Below are positions 7,309 to 16,216 of a stretch of 49,479 nt of DNA, in pieces. Numbering within the stretch: the first letter of the stretch is position 1; each line of letters begins with the position of its first letter. The stretch lies in assembly GCA_017409465.1 (NCBI GenBank), contig JAFQSQ010000018.1, positions 1 to 49,479 of the forward strand, read 5' to 3'. A model generated the notes under the pieces. It was not told where the DNA came from and ran no database searches. It saw nothing but the letters and a program-made list of their open reading frames with translations. Source of the stretch: Akkermansia sp. (lineage in GTDB: Bacteria > Verrucomicrobiota > Verrucomicrobiia > Verrucomicrobiales > Akkermansiaceae). A program made the translations under genes and the position numbers.

Positions 7309-8520
7309 TCAGTTTTTTGAGGGCGACGGAGTATCCTCTCGCATACGCCCTGCCAGGAAACCGGCTCCGACGACGGCCAGACCGCCGATGAGGAAGACGG
7401 CTTGCGGGCCGCCGGTGAGCTCCCAGATGATACCGCCGATGATACCATAGGCGATGGAGGCCACGTGGTTGATGGCGATACCGGTGTAGATGCATGGGGT
7501 GATTTCGTGGCGACGCTCACCGCAGATTCGGGCGATGTAGGTGGTACGCGCCATGCCCATGGCGAAGAGAAGATTATCGAGCACAAAACAGGTGGCTACC
7601 ACGCCGACGGCCCAGCTCAGCGGCAGCAGCCCCGGCGCGAAAGCGTAGGCCAGGCAGAGGACGGAGAGCGCGATGCTGTCGAAGATCGTCACGCGGCGCT
7701 CGCCGTAGCGTTTGATGCTCCAGCCGATGAGCGGCTGGGTAAAGAGCCCGATGACGCCGGCAATCAGCAGGATGAAGCCGATACCTGAGGGCTGCTGCCC
7801 CAGCGTGCTGACCATCAGCCAATAGCCAAAGGTGAGGTAGAGCTGCTTGCGGATACCGTGCAGTATCTCCAGCCCATAGTAGATGCCGTATTCGCGGCGG
7901 ATGATGAAGCTTTCTCTCCAGGAGCGACGTGCCGGGAAGCGGGTGCCCCGTACACAGGAGAGCAGGATAGCCGCGATGAGCATCAGCACCCCCATGACGG
8001 CATAGTCAACGGAGAAATCCCGATTGAAGAACTTCCACTTGATCCCGATGTAGAGGGCTCCCGTCAGGGTAGCGGCCGTGCCCAGCGCCCGCATCTGCCC
8101 CAGGCGGAGACTGCGGTTTTCGGGGCGGGCGGTATGCATCACGATGGAATCGATCGTACCGATGAGGATATGGGCACCCAGACTGGCGGTGATAATCCAG
8201 AGACTCAGCGATACCATGCCGCAGTCTGGCTGCAGCTGCATGAAGCCGAAGGCGCCTATGGCTGTCAGCAGGCAGGCGAGCACCGTCAGCTTGATTTCAT
8301 CCAGAAAGAACAGGGCGCAGATGACCCCGAAGCAGAGTATCCCCGGCAGCTCGCGCGGAAGCTCCAGGAACCCACGCTGCCCGGCATCGAGTCCCTGCAC
8401 ATTGCTCAGATAGTTGCTGAACAGCAAATCCCATATACCGTGGCCCAGCTGTGCCAGGAAGATGGCGGCCAGCAGCAGAATCATGACCTTGCGGATGCGG
8501 GGGGAGGCTGTCGTGTCCAT
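7309..8520 (-). CDS. Major facilitator superfamily (MFS) transporter
   Basis: The 403-residue protein has about twelve hydrophobic helices arranged in two halves around a central loop (CVRGTRFPARRSWRESFIIRR region). The basic RSLRLGQMRALGTAA loop after helix 4 fits an MFS permease. The substrate is not evident. It is transcribed alone, divergently from rplY. The -10 box of its promoter lies only 8 bp before the ATG, so the mRNA is probably leaderless, or else translation starts at the internal Met13 (8484). No adjacent gene suggests a pathway. Confidence 0.82.
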   Translation of the reverse strand: MDTTASPRIRKVMILLLAAIFLAQLGHGIWDLLFSNYLSNVQGLDAGQRGFLELPRELPGILCFGVICALFFLDEIKLTVLACLLTAIGAFGFMQLQPDCGMVSLSLWIITASLGAHILIGTIDSIVMHTARPENRSLRLGQMRALGTAATLTGALYIGIKWKFFNRDFSVDYAVMGVLMLIAAILLSCVRGTRFPARRSWRESFIIRREYGIYYGLEILHGIRKQLYLTFGYWLMVSTLGQQPSGIGFILLIAGVIGLFTQPLIGWSIKRYGERRVTIFDSIALSVLCLAYAFAPGLLPLSWAVGVVATCFVLDNLLFAMGMARTTYIARICGERRHEITPCIYTGIAINHVASIAYGIIGGIIWELTGGPQAVFLIGGLAVVGAGFLAGRMREDTPSPSKN

Positions 8521-8528
8521 GGGCGCCT

Positions 8529-8557
8529 ACCTTAGCATACCTCGACTCTCTTGACAA
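8529..8557 (-). promoter_or_regulatory. Promoter of the MFS gene (leaderless geometry)
   Basis: Minus-strand TTGTCA (8552-8557), a 17-bp spacer and TAAGGT (8529-8534) preceded by an extended TGC. The -10 box ends 8 bp before the ATG at 8520. Confidence 0.65.
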
Positions 8558-8643
8558 TGCCCGATTTTGTTATGCTGCGGCATGACAGACGGATGAAAAT
8601 GACTGAATTTGCGGGCGATGAAGCGTATTTCTCCTGATTTTGC

Positions 8644-8671
8644 TTGACATTCCTTAACAAAGGTGTATTCT
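8644..8671 (+). promoter_or_regulatory. Promoter of rplY
   Basis: A consensus TTGACA (8644-8649), a 16-bp spacer and TATTCT (8666-8671) predict transcription from about 8678. This leaves a leader of about 117 nt before the L25 start codon, long for this window. A small hairpin (ACCCGGCGGGT) lies in the leader. Confidence 0.75.
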
Positions 8672-8794
8672 GGGCGTCCGCTCATGCTTCGCTGGCATGG
8701 GTGAGACCAACCCGGCGGGTGACAACATACGCGCACCGACGTCGGAAGAACTCCGAACAAAACCATAATTTCCAATACATAGAATCATCCCATC

Positions 8795-9349
8795 ATGACT
8801 CAGTATTCTCTCAAAGTGACCAAGCGTGAGGCTGTCGGCACCGGCAAGCTCAACGCTCTCCGTGCTCAGAATCTCGTTCCCGCTGTTGTGTACGGCTGCA
8901 ACGTGGAGGGCAATGTGAACGTGCAGGCCACCGTGGCTGATGTGCGTACGCTGTTCAACGCTGCTCCGACCGATTGCATCCTCGTGAACCTGGATCTGGA
9001 CGGTACCGCCGTGCTCGCCATGGTGAAGGACGTGCAGCGCAACTTCCTGACCGACGCTGTGACTCACATCGACTTCTGCGCCGTGACTCCCGATACCGTG
9101 GTGAAGACCAAGGTGCCCGTGAAGCTCAAGGGTACGCCCGTCGGTGTGGCCATGGGTGGTGTGGTGCACCAGATTGTGCACGAGATGCCCGTGAAGTGCG
9201 CCGTCAAGGATATCCCCGCCGTCATCGTGGCTGATATCTCCGAGGTCAAGTACCAGGAATCCCTGCGTCTTTCCCAGGTGGAGCTGCCCGCCAATGTGAC
9301 CACGCCGTTCAACGGCACGGTGGTGCTGGCTTCCGTCATCAAGCCCTGA
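8795..9349 (+). CDS. rplY: 50S ribosomal protein L25 (TL5/CTC type)
   Basis: The 184-residue protein binds 5S rRNA in the large ribosomal subunit. The N-terminal L25 domain (about 1-92: KREAVGTGKLNALRAQNLVP, VYG, MVKDVQRNFLTDAVTHIDF) is followed by the C-terminal beta domain of the long TL5/CTC form (VKTKVPVKLKGTPVGVAMGG). Codon choice is strongly biased (GCT, CGT, AAG), as expected for a highly expressed gene. The frequent neighbour pth (peptidyl-tRNA hydrolase) is not here; the gene stands alone between its promoter and a terminator. Confidence 0.95.
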   Translation: MTQYSLKVTKREAVGTGKLNALRAQNLVPAVVYGCNVEGNVNVQATVADVRTLFNAAPTDCILVNLDLDGTAVLAMVKDVQRNFLTDAVTHIDFCAVTPDTVVKTKVPVKLKGTPVGVAMGGVVHQIVHEMPVKCAVKDIPAVIVADISEVKYQESLRLSQVELPANVTTPFNGTVVLASVIKP

Positions 9350-9373
9350 TTCGCGTACAGCCAATCAAGTTTT

Positions 9374-9409
9374 CAGGCCGCATTCCCTCGCCGTGGGGAA
9401 TGCGGCCTG
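9374..9409. terminator. Hairpin terminator between rplY and the beta-CASP gene
   Basis: A perfect 14-bp stem CAGGCCGCATTCCC (9374-9387 with 9396-9409) and an 8-nt loop lie between convergent genes. A weak CTTT follows on the plus strand. Confidence 0.75.
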
Positions 9410-9443
9410 TGCTTTAGCCGGGCAGGCTTTTCGGTGCGATGCG

Positions 9444-10850
9444 TCAGCAGGTGACGCTCTCGTTCAGACGGGCGATGTGTATCTCGCCATCATGAATCTC
9501 GCTGAGGGCTTCGTGCATGGCCTCCGCGCAATCTTTTTCGCCATGCACAAGGAATACCCGCCGCTTGGAGCCACCGGTGGCACGGAAGTAGTGCAGTAGT
9601 TCATCGTGGTCGGCATGACCGGAGAACGAATCGAGGGATTTGATACGGGCGCGTACGGGGAAGAGATCGCCGAGGATGCGCACCTCCTGAGCACCGTTCA
9701 TGATGCGCCGTCCCAGTGTGTTGGCGGCGCAATAGCCCACGAAAAGGACGGTATTGTTGGGTCGGGAGATACCATTCTTGAGGTGGTGCAGGATGCGCCC
9801 GGCTTCGCACATGCCGGAGGCAGAGATGATGATGGCTCGCTCGTGCATGTGATTGAGCTTCTGTGATTCGGAGATGGTGCGCACCATGTGCAGCTGTTCA
9901 AAGCCGAAGGGGTCGCGCTCTTCAAACAGGAAACTGTATACTTCCTTGTTGAAACATTCGGGGTGGAGTCGGAAAATCTCTGTCGCACTGACGGCCATGG
10001 GGCTGTCGACGTAGACCTGATAGTTGGGCATCTCGCCATTGCGATAGGCTCGGTTCAGGATATAGAGCAGCTGCTGTGTGCGTTCTACTGCAAAGGCGGG
10101 GATGTAGACATTGCCCCCGCGCTTCATGGCCTCGTGTACCTCGCGGCAGAATGTCCGGTCATCGCGGCTGGGTGACTCATGATGCCGTCCACCGTAGGTG
10201 CATTCCATGAGCATGATATCCACGTCCGGCACTGCGATGGGATCCTTGAGCAGCTCGTTATTACCGCGTCCCACATCACCGGAGAAGAGCAGGCGCTTGT
10301 GCCGGCCGTCTTCCTCGTCATCGATATCGAGCACCACCTGCGCGGCACCGAGGATGTGGCCGGCATCGTAGAAAGAGAGGGTGACCCCCGGGGCGATGGG
10401 GATGGGTATCTCGTAGCCGATGTTGAGGAAATGGCGCAGGCAGAGCTCCGCGTCCTGTTCGGTGTAGATGATTTCTGCGACGCTGCCCTCACCACCCTTG
10501 CGCTTGTGCATCTTGTTGAGGAACTTGCAGTCGCTTTCCTGGATTCGGGCTGAGTCTGCCAGCATGATCTGGCACAGGTCGCGGGTAGCGTGAGTGCTGT
10601 AGATGAAGCCGCGAAAGCCCTTCTTGACCAGGTTGGGCAAGTTACCCGAGTGGTCGATGTGCGCGTGCGACAGTACAACGCAATGGACGGATTTCGGGTC
10701 GAAATAGGGGAAGTCGCGGTTGATACGAAGTTGATCTTCGCGATGCCCCTGGTACATCCCGCAATCCAGGAGGATACGCTTCCCATTCACTTCCAGCAAG
10801 TGCTGGGAGCCGGTCGTTGTCTCAGCTGCTCCGCAAAAAAGGATTTTCAT
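9444..10850 (-). CDS. Metallo-beta-lactamase/beta-CASP RNA-processing nuclease
   Basis: This 468-residue protein belongs to the family of RNA-cleaving metallo-beta-lactamases (CPSF-73/YSH1-like). The zinc motif SHAHIDHSG (His62, His64, Asp66, His67) is followed by DAGHILGAA, LLFSGDVG and the beta-CASP region ISASGMCEAGRILHHL. SGHADHDEL and FLVHGE near the end supply the remaining metal ligands. The expected role is endo- or exonucleolytic RNA processing in the cytosol; the substrate is unknown. The frame allows a GTG at 10853, but I choose the ATG at 10850. The -10 box ends 8 bp upstream, so the transcript is probably leaderless. Confidence 0.9.
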   Translation of the reverse strand: MKILFCGAAETTTGSQHLLEVNGKRILLDCGMYQGHREDQLRINRDFPYFDPKSVHCVVLSHAHIDHSGNLPNLVKKGFRGFIYSTHATRDLCQIMLADSARIQESDCKFLNKMHKRKGGEGSVAEIIYTEQDAELCLRHFLNIGYEIPIPIAPGVTLSFYDAGHILGAAQVVLDIDDEEDGRHKRLLFSGDVGRGNNELLKDPIAVPDVDIMLMECTYGGRHHESPSRDDRTFCREVHEAMKRGGNVYIPAFAVERTQQLLYILNRAYRNGEMPNYQVYVDSPMAVSATEIFRLHPECFNKEVYSFLFEERDPFGFEQLHMVRTISESQKLNHMHERAIIISASGMCEAGRILHHLKNGISRPNNTVLFVGYCAANTLGRRIMNGAQEVRILGDLFPVRARIKSLDSFSGHADHDELLHYFRATGGSKRRVFLVHGEKDCAEAMHEALSEIHDGEIHIARLNESVTC

Positions 10851-10858
10851 CACCGTGT

Positions 10859-10887
10859 ACTCTAACGGATGATGTCGCTTTTTTCAA
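10859..10887 (-). promoter_or_regulatory. Promoter of the beta-CASP gene (leaderless geometry)
   Basis: Minus-strand TTGAAA (10882-10887), a 17-bp spacer and TAGAGT (10859-10864). The start site is expected at about 10852, essentially at the start codon. Confidence 0.7.
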
Positions 10888-10988
10888 GGAAAAAATGGCA
10901 TTATTAGTTAAAATATGAGAATTAAGTCTCATGTGTCCCAACGATTCGGCAAAAATATCCATTGTACACTAAAAATCGGAATGTTTTG

Positions 10989-11252
10989 TTATTGCTCCGG
11001 CAATTAAAGGATGTTGCTCTGCCGATACGCCAAATGGAAATTTGCCGGGAAGTACGAAGTCAAAAGGACGATGGACAAGGTACAGAATTCCGCTCGCTCT
11101 GCTCGCATGATGAACGATGAAGGACGCTTAGTGTTAGTTGAAAGTATCTGCGCGCAGCGCAGCGAGCTTTTCATTCGTACTTCGTCATTCGTCAATCGTA
11201 CTTCCCTACAACTTCCCATCGACCGATCAATCTTTCATTGCCGGAACAATAA
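10989..11252 (+). mobile_element. Dispersed MITE-like repeat, copy B (full length)
   Basis: This 264-bp element has nested imperfect inverted arms. The outer arms begin TTATTGCTCCGGCAAT on the left and, read inverted, TTATTGTTCCGGCAAT on the right. The inner 181-bp unit (11036-11216) begins GGAAATTTG and ends with its near-complement, both flanking GGGAAGTACGA/TCGTACTTCCC. It matches copy C at 19543-19723 in length and sequence and copy D at the window end (inverted). A short frame across it (starting MDKVQNSARSAR) recurs between copies, but most differences change residues, so it is probably not a gene. It fills most of the gap between the beta-CASP and ferredoxin genes. Confidence 0.8.
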
Positions 11253-11274
11253 GTTTGGCGGACGAAACGCAGGC

Positions 11275-11302
11275 TTGAAAAATACAGCTGATATGATAGA
11301 GT
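11275..11302 (+). promoter_or_regulatory. Promoter of the flavodoxin-ferredoxin gene
   Basis: TTGAAA (11275-11280), a 16-bp spacer and TAGAGT (11297-11302) preceded by an extended TGA. The predicted start site near 11309 is about 16 nt before the ATG. The promoter begins 23 bp after repeat copy B. Confidence 0.65.
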
Positions 11303-11324
11303 AGGGGGAGTACGCATACACGCC

Positions 11325-12098
11325 ATGATGAACAAGCAGACCTGGCTCAAAACCATCTTCAGCCCTACGGGGGGATGCCGCAGCATAGCAGACGCCATCG
11401 CCACCGATATGCCCGCCGTGCGCGAGCTTGACTTGAGTTTTCCCATCGCAGCGCAGACCGTTGCGGCAGATACGCCGCTGCTGGTAGTGGTGCCGGTGTA
11501 TGGGGGGCGTGTGCCGGCTCCGGCGGTGGAGCGGCTGCGGCTGCTGCATGGGCAGGGTGGCCCGGCGGTAGCCGTCGTGGTGTATGGCAATCGTGCCTAT
11601 GAGGATGCCCTGCTGGAGCTGTGCGATACCTTGCGCGAGAGTGGTTTCCGTGTGGTGGGGGCCGCGGCCTTCATTGCTGAGCATTCCATCGTACGCCGGG
11701 TCGCCGCCGGCCGACCGGATGCTGTCGATAAGCAGATTGCTGTCGATTTTGGCCGTGCGGTACTCTCCAAGCTGGCTCAGCCGTCAGAGAACTGGGGCGC
11801 CGAACCGACCATGCCGGGTAATAAGCCGTATCGCGAGCGCCCTGTGATGCCGGTGGCACCGCAGGCGAATGATGATTGCGGGCACTGCGGCAGCTGCGCA
11901 TCGATGTGCCCGGTGGGTGCCATCCCATTAGATGATCCGCAGACGACGGATGCTGAGACCTGCATCCTGTGCATGCGCTGCATCGAGATCTGCCCCTGCG
12001 ATGCCCGCGCACTGCCCGAAGCTCTGCTGAAAGGCATGGGCGAGCGCCTGGCGCAGTGCGGAGCCCTGACCCCCAAACAGCCGGAGATATATCTGTAA
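11325..12098 (+). CDS. Flavodoxin-like domain fused to a 2x[4Fe-4S] ferredoxin
   Basis: The 257-residue cytosolic redox protein resembles the EFR1-type ferrodoxin family. The N-terminal flavodoxin-like half (residues 1-150) includes the FSPTGGCRSIADAIA phosphate-binding loop and VVPVYGGRVPAPAVERL. The C-terminal part carries two cluster motifs: CGHCGSCASMCP (Cys185, 188, 191, 195) and CILCMRCIEICP (Cys213, 216, 219, 223). It should transfer low-potential electrons between partners, but the partners are not visible. It stands alone, convergent with the men operon's last gene. An alternative start is Met2 (11328). Confidence 0.88.
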   Translation: MMNKQTWLKTIFSPTGGCRSIADAIATDMPAVRELDLSFPIAAQTVAADTPLLVVVPVYGGRVPAPAVERLRLLHGQGGPAVAVVVYGNRAYEDALLELCDTLRESGFRVVGAAAFIAEHSIVRRVAAGRPDAVDKQIAVDFGRAVLSKLAQPSENWGAEPTMPGNKPYRERPVMPVAPQANDDCGHCGSCASMCPVGAIPLDDPQTTDAETCILCMRCIEICPCDARALPEALLKGMGERLAQCGALTPKQPEIYL

Positions 12099-12107
12099 CT
12101 CCCGGGG

Positions 12108-12131
12108 CGGAATCACAGACGCGTGATTCCG
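12108..12131. terminator. Hairpin between convergent genes
   Basis: A perfect 9-bp stem CGGAATCAC/GTGATTCCG (12108-12116 with 12123-12131) overlaps the end of the minus-strand gene. It has no T-tract, so it is at best a modest terminator. Confidence 0.45.
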
Positions 12132-12757
12132 ATTCGGCTGACGACTCCCTGACGATTCTCCGCCGTCGGGGCGTATATCAAATAGATGTCTGCCTTCCCG
12201 GTGGAGAAGGGGAGCTTCAGCTGCGCCGAGGAAGCCGGAAGATAGAAGAGCCGGTGTTTATTTACCGTAACTTCCGGTGACTCGCAGGAGGAGTGGAACC
12301 CATCCTGCACCGCAGGGTTTTGTTGAGAATCGACGGCGATGCCTTTGAGCCCGGGGCAGTGTATGAGCTGTAGTACAAGAGAGGAAGCGTCTCGCTCGCG
12401 TGGTAAATGCAGCGTCAGATTGGCCTCCGTCCAGATGTGTTGTTCATTTTGGTCGGAGAAGTATCCCATATCGGTGAATTCGATGCAGCAGTGACCGGCC
12501 GGAACCTCCGGAAAGCGGTTATCGAACTCGTTTGCATTGGAGACGAGAGCGTGGCCGAATCGTCCGGCAGTCCAATCATCACATAGCATGTAGTACAGCC
12601 CGGTCAACCAGGGCCAGTCCGGGGTCACGCTGACGCTGTCAAAATTGACAAATAGCCTATAGCGGGGCTCGCCGCTCAAGTTCCTCCACTCGTTGGAGAT
12701 GAGGAGGGCGATGGCGGCAAGCAGTGCAAGTATTATCAGAAATCGGGATTTTTTCAT
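12113..12757 (-). CDS. Unknown membrane-anchored protein, last gene of the men operon
   Basis: I start at 12757 (MKKSRFLI), giving 214 residues. An upstream extension would overlap menC. A short basic stretch and one N-terminal hydrophobic helix (about residues 4-21) act as signal or anchor. The rest is a soluble, beta-rich-looking domain with aromatic residues (DWPWLTGLYYMLCDDW) and several Cys (CC near residue 88, C near 136 and 160). I recognise no family. It begins 4 bp after the menC stop, so it is almost certainly cotranscribed with menaquinone genes. That could hint at a quinone-linked envelope role, but the sequence itself does not show one. Confidence 0.75.
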   Translation of the reverse strand: MKKSRFLIILALLAAIALLISNEWRNLSGEPRYRLFVNFDSVSVTPDWPWLTGLYYMLCDDWTAGRFGHALVSNANEFDNRFPEVPAGHCCIEFTDMGYFSDQNEQHIWTEANLTLHLPRERDASSLVLQLIHCPGLKGIAVDSQQNPAVQDGFHSSCESPEVTVNKHRLFYLPASSAQLKLPFSTGKADIYLIYAPTAENRQGVVSRIGITRL

Positions 12758-12761
12758 CGTA

Positions 12762-13742
12762 TCATCTGTAGAATAGGGCAGTGCCGCACAGCTGAACTTT
12801 TCCGGGAAAATCGTCGGTAAATAAGCGTCCGGTGCCAAGCCCGTGGAGCGTGGCCGGTGCGCGGAGCCCGCACCATTCGGCCAGGGCAGTAAGCCCGATG
12901 TGGCTCTCCAGCGCAGAGTTGAGCCACCAGCGGATACCTCGCTGCTCTGCCAGATGAGCCAGTTCTTCGGCGGCCGCCAGCCCCCCGTGGAGCGAGGGCT
13001 TGATGACGAGAGCCTGCGGCATGATGGTGTCCAGCAGCCGCTCAGCATCGCCGTGGGCGCTTATCAGTTCTTCATCCAGAGCGATGGGCAAGGGGGAGCG
13101 GAGGCAGAGGCCGCGCAGTTGCTCCCATTGCCCGGGGCTGAGGGGTTGCTCGATACTGCTGACCCCGGCTGCGGCCAGTGCTTCCAGTTTGCGCCGTGCA
13201 TCTGCCGGAGAGAAGGCACCGTTGGCATCGACCCGGAGCTCGGCTTGCGGGAAAGCATCGTGTGCTGCACGCAGCAGTTGCAGCTCGCGCTCGAAGGCAA
13301 GGGCGCCGACTTTGAGCTTCAGACAGGTGAAGCCGCGTTGAATCCCGTCGTACATGGCGGCCAGCATGCTGTCGGTATCTGACATCCAGATGAGGTGGTG
13401 GATGGCGATACCCATTTCTCCCCGCGAAAAGGGGCTGTCCCAGCGGGGTCGACCCGGTCGAGCGGCTGCTGCCAGAGCACACTCCAGCCCGAAGCGGATA
13501 GGCGAGGGAATGCTTGGCGCTGAGGGCATGCCGCCCGCTTTCTCCGTCTCGCGGCACCAATGGTTCAGCTCTGCTTCCGTGGGTTGCGGCAGCAGTCCGG
13601 GCATGGTGCAGCACTCGCCATAGCCGCAGCCGTCCTCCGTGCGGGCTTCAATGATGAAGGTGACACGCTCCGTGAGCGCACCCCGAGAGGTCGTGGCCGG
13701 GCGGCGGAAATGCAGCACCCGTTTCTGCCATTGAATCCGCAT
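12762..13742 (-). CDS. menC: o-Succinylbenzoate synthase
   Basis: The 326-residue enolase-superfamily enzyme dehydrates SHCHC to o-succinylbenzoate in menaquinone synthesis. Visible active-site elements are LKLKVG (Lys142, Lys144), VDANGAF (Asp172, Asn174), SIEQP (Glu198), LDEE (Asp223) and VIKPS (Lys248). A NSALESHIG stretch near the end is typical of MenC. The start codon shares one base with the menB stop (TGATG). Position directly after menD and menB supports MenC over other enolase-superfamily enzymes such as dipeptide epimerases. Confidence 0.93.
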   Translation of the reverse strand: MRIQWQKRVLHFRRPATTSRGALTERVTFIIEARTEDGCGYGECCTMPGLLPQPTEAELNHWCRETEKAGGMPSAPSIPSPIRFGLECALAAAARPGRPRWDSPFSRGEMGIAIHHLIWMSDTDSMLAAMYDGIQRGFTCLKLKVGALAFERELQLLRAAHDAFPQAELRVDANGAFSPADARRKLEALAAAGVSSIEQPLSPGQWEQLRGLCLRSPLPIALDEELISAHGDAERLLDTIMPQALVIKPSLHGGLAAAEELAHLAEQRGIRWWLNSALESHIGLTALAEWCGLRAPATLHGLGTGRLFTDDFPGKVQLCGTALFYR

Positions 13743-14566
13743 CAGGGAATCTTGGGGTATTTCGAGAAATCCGGCTTGCGTTTTTCCAGGAAAGCGCGGG
13801 AGCCCTCATGCGCCTCATCGCACATGTAGAAGAGCATGGTGGCATCGCCTGCCAGCTCCTGGATACCGGCCTGACCATCCAGCTCTGCATTGAGCCCGGC
13901 CTTGATGAGCCGCAGGGCAATGGGGGAATGCTGCATCATTTCCTCAGCCCACTGCACATACTCGTCCTCCAGCTGCTCCTGTGGCACAACCTTGTTCACC
14001 AGTCCCATCTCCAGAGCCTCCTGTGCATTGTATTTGCGGCAGAGGAACCAGATTTCGCGGGTTTTCTTCTGCCCGATACAGCGCGCCATGTAGGAGGAGC
14101 CGAACCCGGCATCAAAGCTGCCCACTCGCGGGCCGGTCTGGCCGAAAACGGCGTTTTCCGAGGCGATGGAGAGGTCACACACCACATGCAGCACATGGCC
14201 GCCGCCGATGGCGAAGCCGTTGACCGCTGCTATCACCGGCTTGGGCAGGGAGCGAATCTGCTTTTGCACATCCAGCACGGAAAGTCGGGGGATACCGGCT
14301 TCATCCATATAGCCGCCGTGGCCCTTGACATTCATATCGCCCCCGGCGCAGAAGGCGACCTTGCCCGCGCCTGTCAACACCACGACGGCGATATCCTGCA
14401 TCTCGCGGCAGAGTCGGAGCGCATCGCTCATTTCTGCCGTCGTCAGTGGGGTGAAGGCATTGCGATAGCGCTCGCGGTTGATGGTGATGCGGGCGATGCC
14501 GCCGAAGCGGTCGAAGAGAATATCCTTGTATTCTTTAATTGTTGTCCATTCGCGTGTTGTACTCAT
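13742..14566 (-). CDS. menB: 1,4-Dihydroxy-2-naphthoyl-CoA synthase
   Basis: The 274-residue crotonase-fold enzyme cyclises o-succinylbenzoyl-CoA to the naphthoyl-CoA ring of menaquinone. Diagnostic stretches are [15 protein letters not shown] (CoA loop with the MenB-type insertion), [19 protein letters not shown] (oxyanion hole) and [18 protein letters not shown]. The C-terminal [13 protein letters not shown] is also typical. Its ATG overlaps the menD stop by 4 nt (ATGA), a strong sign of coupled translation. Confidence 0.96.
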   Translation of the reverse strand: MSTTREWTTIKEYKDILFDRFGGIARITINRERYRNAFTPLTTAEMSDALRLCREMQDIAVVVLTGAGKVAFCAGGDMNVKGHGGYMDEAGIPRLSVLDVQKQIRSLPKPVIAAVNGFAIGGGHVLHVVCDLSIASENAVFGQTGPRVGSFDAGFGSSYMARCIGQKKTREIWFLCRKYNAQEALEMGLVNKVVPQEQLEDEYVQWAEEMMQHSPIALRLIKAGLNAELDGQAGIQELAGDATMLFYMCDEAHEGSRAFLEKRKPDFSKYPKIP

Positions 14567-16185
14567 CGGGAGGCGTTGTGTGTGTAAAATTGCTTCAGCA
14601 GGTCAGCATCTGTCTGCGCATCGGTGAACACTTCCAGCAGGCGCGGCTCGGCTGCGTCCCTGTCCATCAGCGCGGCGATGCCTTCCGCGAGTTCCATAGC
14701 ATTGCGGGCGGCGTGGTAAGAGAAGCCACGGCTGCGAACCCATGCTTCGGCCGTGGTGTCGTGAGGGGCATTCACCAGCGGGCTGTCCGGTGCGCCGATG
14801 GCGGTGAAGATACCACCGCAGCCATTGTTCAGCAGGAGGATACGCATGTTCGGACGGATGGGTGAAGCCCACAGTGCGTTCATATCGTAGAAGAAGCTGA
14901 GATCACCGCAAATCAGCAGTTGCAGGCGCTCATCGGCGCCGGCGAAACCCAGTGCAGCGGAGAGGCTGCCCTCGATGCCATTGACGCCGCGATTGCATTC
15001 TACCTGTATCCCTTCCTTCAGCGGGAAAAGTTGGGCATAGCGCACGGCTGAGCTGTTGCCCAGGTGCAGGACGGCCTCCTCCGGCAACGCTGCCAGGGCA
15101 GTGCCCACTGCCATCATGCCGCAGTACGGGCCTTCAAATATCGGCGGCACCGCTGCCCATCGAGCCGTATAGTCCTCATTTCCTTCTTCCGCAAAGGCGG
15201 CCAGCAGCTCCCAGATTTCGTCCGCCGCGCCTTCGATGCAGCGGGTCAGCGCGCAGAAGGTGTCGCACACCTCGCCGCTGCGGCTGATATGCCAGTGTTC
15301 TTTCGGCGGGTGGCTGCGCAGCAGTTGCTTGAGACGCTTGGAAATGATGCAGCCCCCCACGGTGATGAGCAAATCCGGAGCCATCCCCTCAGCACCGCAG
15401 CTCAGGAGCGTTTCCGGATTGCTGCAGAGCAGGGGGGTGTTGCTTAACTGTTCGCCGACTGTTACAAAATGTTTTTCTGTGACCAGCGAGGGGGGGATGA
15501 GTGCTGCGTGTGGCAGCTGTCCCACCAGAATCATGCGGCGCGGCAACTGCGCCACGATATCCAGCAGCTCGTCTTCATCGTCAGCCGTCATGGTGGCAAG
15601 CTCGGTGCGACGGATGACGCGAGGCGCAGGCAAGGCTTCTTCCGTCGTGTCGAACAGCGGTTCACTCAGCGGAATGTTCAGCTGTACGGGACCACCGCCT
15701 CGGTGGTGCAGCTCCAGCAGTGCTTCATTGATGATACGATTGACGACCCAGCCATCAGTATCGCCTTCCGGCAGGCTGAACGCCCCACGTACCAGCCCAC
15801 CGAATGCTCCCGGCTGAGGGAGGGTCTGTCCATCCTGCTGCCCAATCCAGGCGGATGGGCGATCAGCCGTCAGCAGCAGCAGCGGAAGCCCGCGGTAGTA
15901 TGCCTCTGCCACGGCCGGGTGCAGGTTGAGTACGGCAGAACCGGAGGTCACACAGACCGCTACGGGGGCTTGCGCCTGTGCCGCCCATCCCAGCGCGACA
16001 AAGCCGGCGCTGCGTTCGTCCACTACGGCGCGGCATTCGATACCGGCGGCTTCCAGTGTCAGGGCGATGGGCGCGTTGCGGCTGCCGGGACTCACCACGC
16101 AGCGCGTGACTCCATGTGCCATCATCAGTGCCACCAGTTCCCGCAACTCATGCTTAGCGCTCATTTGCCTCATCTCGGGGCTCAT
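14563..16185 (-). CDS. menD: SEPHCHC synthase (thiamine-diphosphate enzyme)
   Basis: This enzyme of about 540 residues condenses isochorismate with a 2-oxoglutarate-derived unit, the committed step to menaquinone. It has the MenD signature [34 protein letters not shown] and LTADRP. The ThDP/Mg segment is [13 protein letters not shown] followed by [11 protein letters not shown] choose the ATG at 16185 because a clear AGGAGG lies 10 nt upstream; Met4 and Met7 (16173, 16164) are alternatives, and a longer frame to 16356 runs through repeat sequence. First gene of menD-menB-menC-unknown. MenF, MenE and MenA are not in the window. No promoter stands out upstream. Confidence 0.94.
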   Translation of the reverse strand: MSPEMRQMSAKHELRELVALMMAHGVTRCVVSPGSRNAPIALTLEAAGIECRAVVDERSAGFVALGWAAQAQAPVAVCVTSGSAVLNLHPAVAEAYYRGLPLLLLTADRPSAWIGQQDGQTLPQPGAFGGLVRGAFSLPEGDTDGWVVNRIINEALLELHHRGGGPVQLNIPLSEPLFDTTEEALPAPRVIRRTELATMTADDEDELLDIVAQLPRRMILVGQLPHAALIPPSLVTEKHFVTVGEQLSNTPLLCSNPETLLSCGAEGMAPDLLITVGGCIISKRLKQLLRSHPPKEHWHISRSGEVCDTFCALTRCIEGAADEIWELLAAFAEEGNEDYTARWAAVPPIFEGPYCGMMAVGTALAALPEEAVLHLGNSSAVRYAQLFPLKEGIQVECNRGVNGIEGSLSAALGFAGADERLQLLICGDLSFFYDMNALWASPIRPNMRILLLNNGCGGIFTAIGAPDSPLVNAPHDTTAEAWVRSRGFSYHAARNAMELAEGIAALMDRDAAEPRLLEVFTDAQTDADLLKQFYTHNASR

Positions 16186-16216
16186 GGTATCATATCCTCC
16201 TCTTCTCGGCAAGGAA

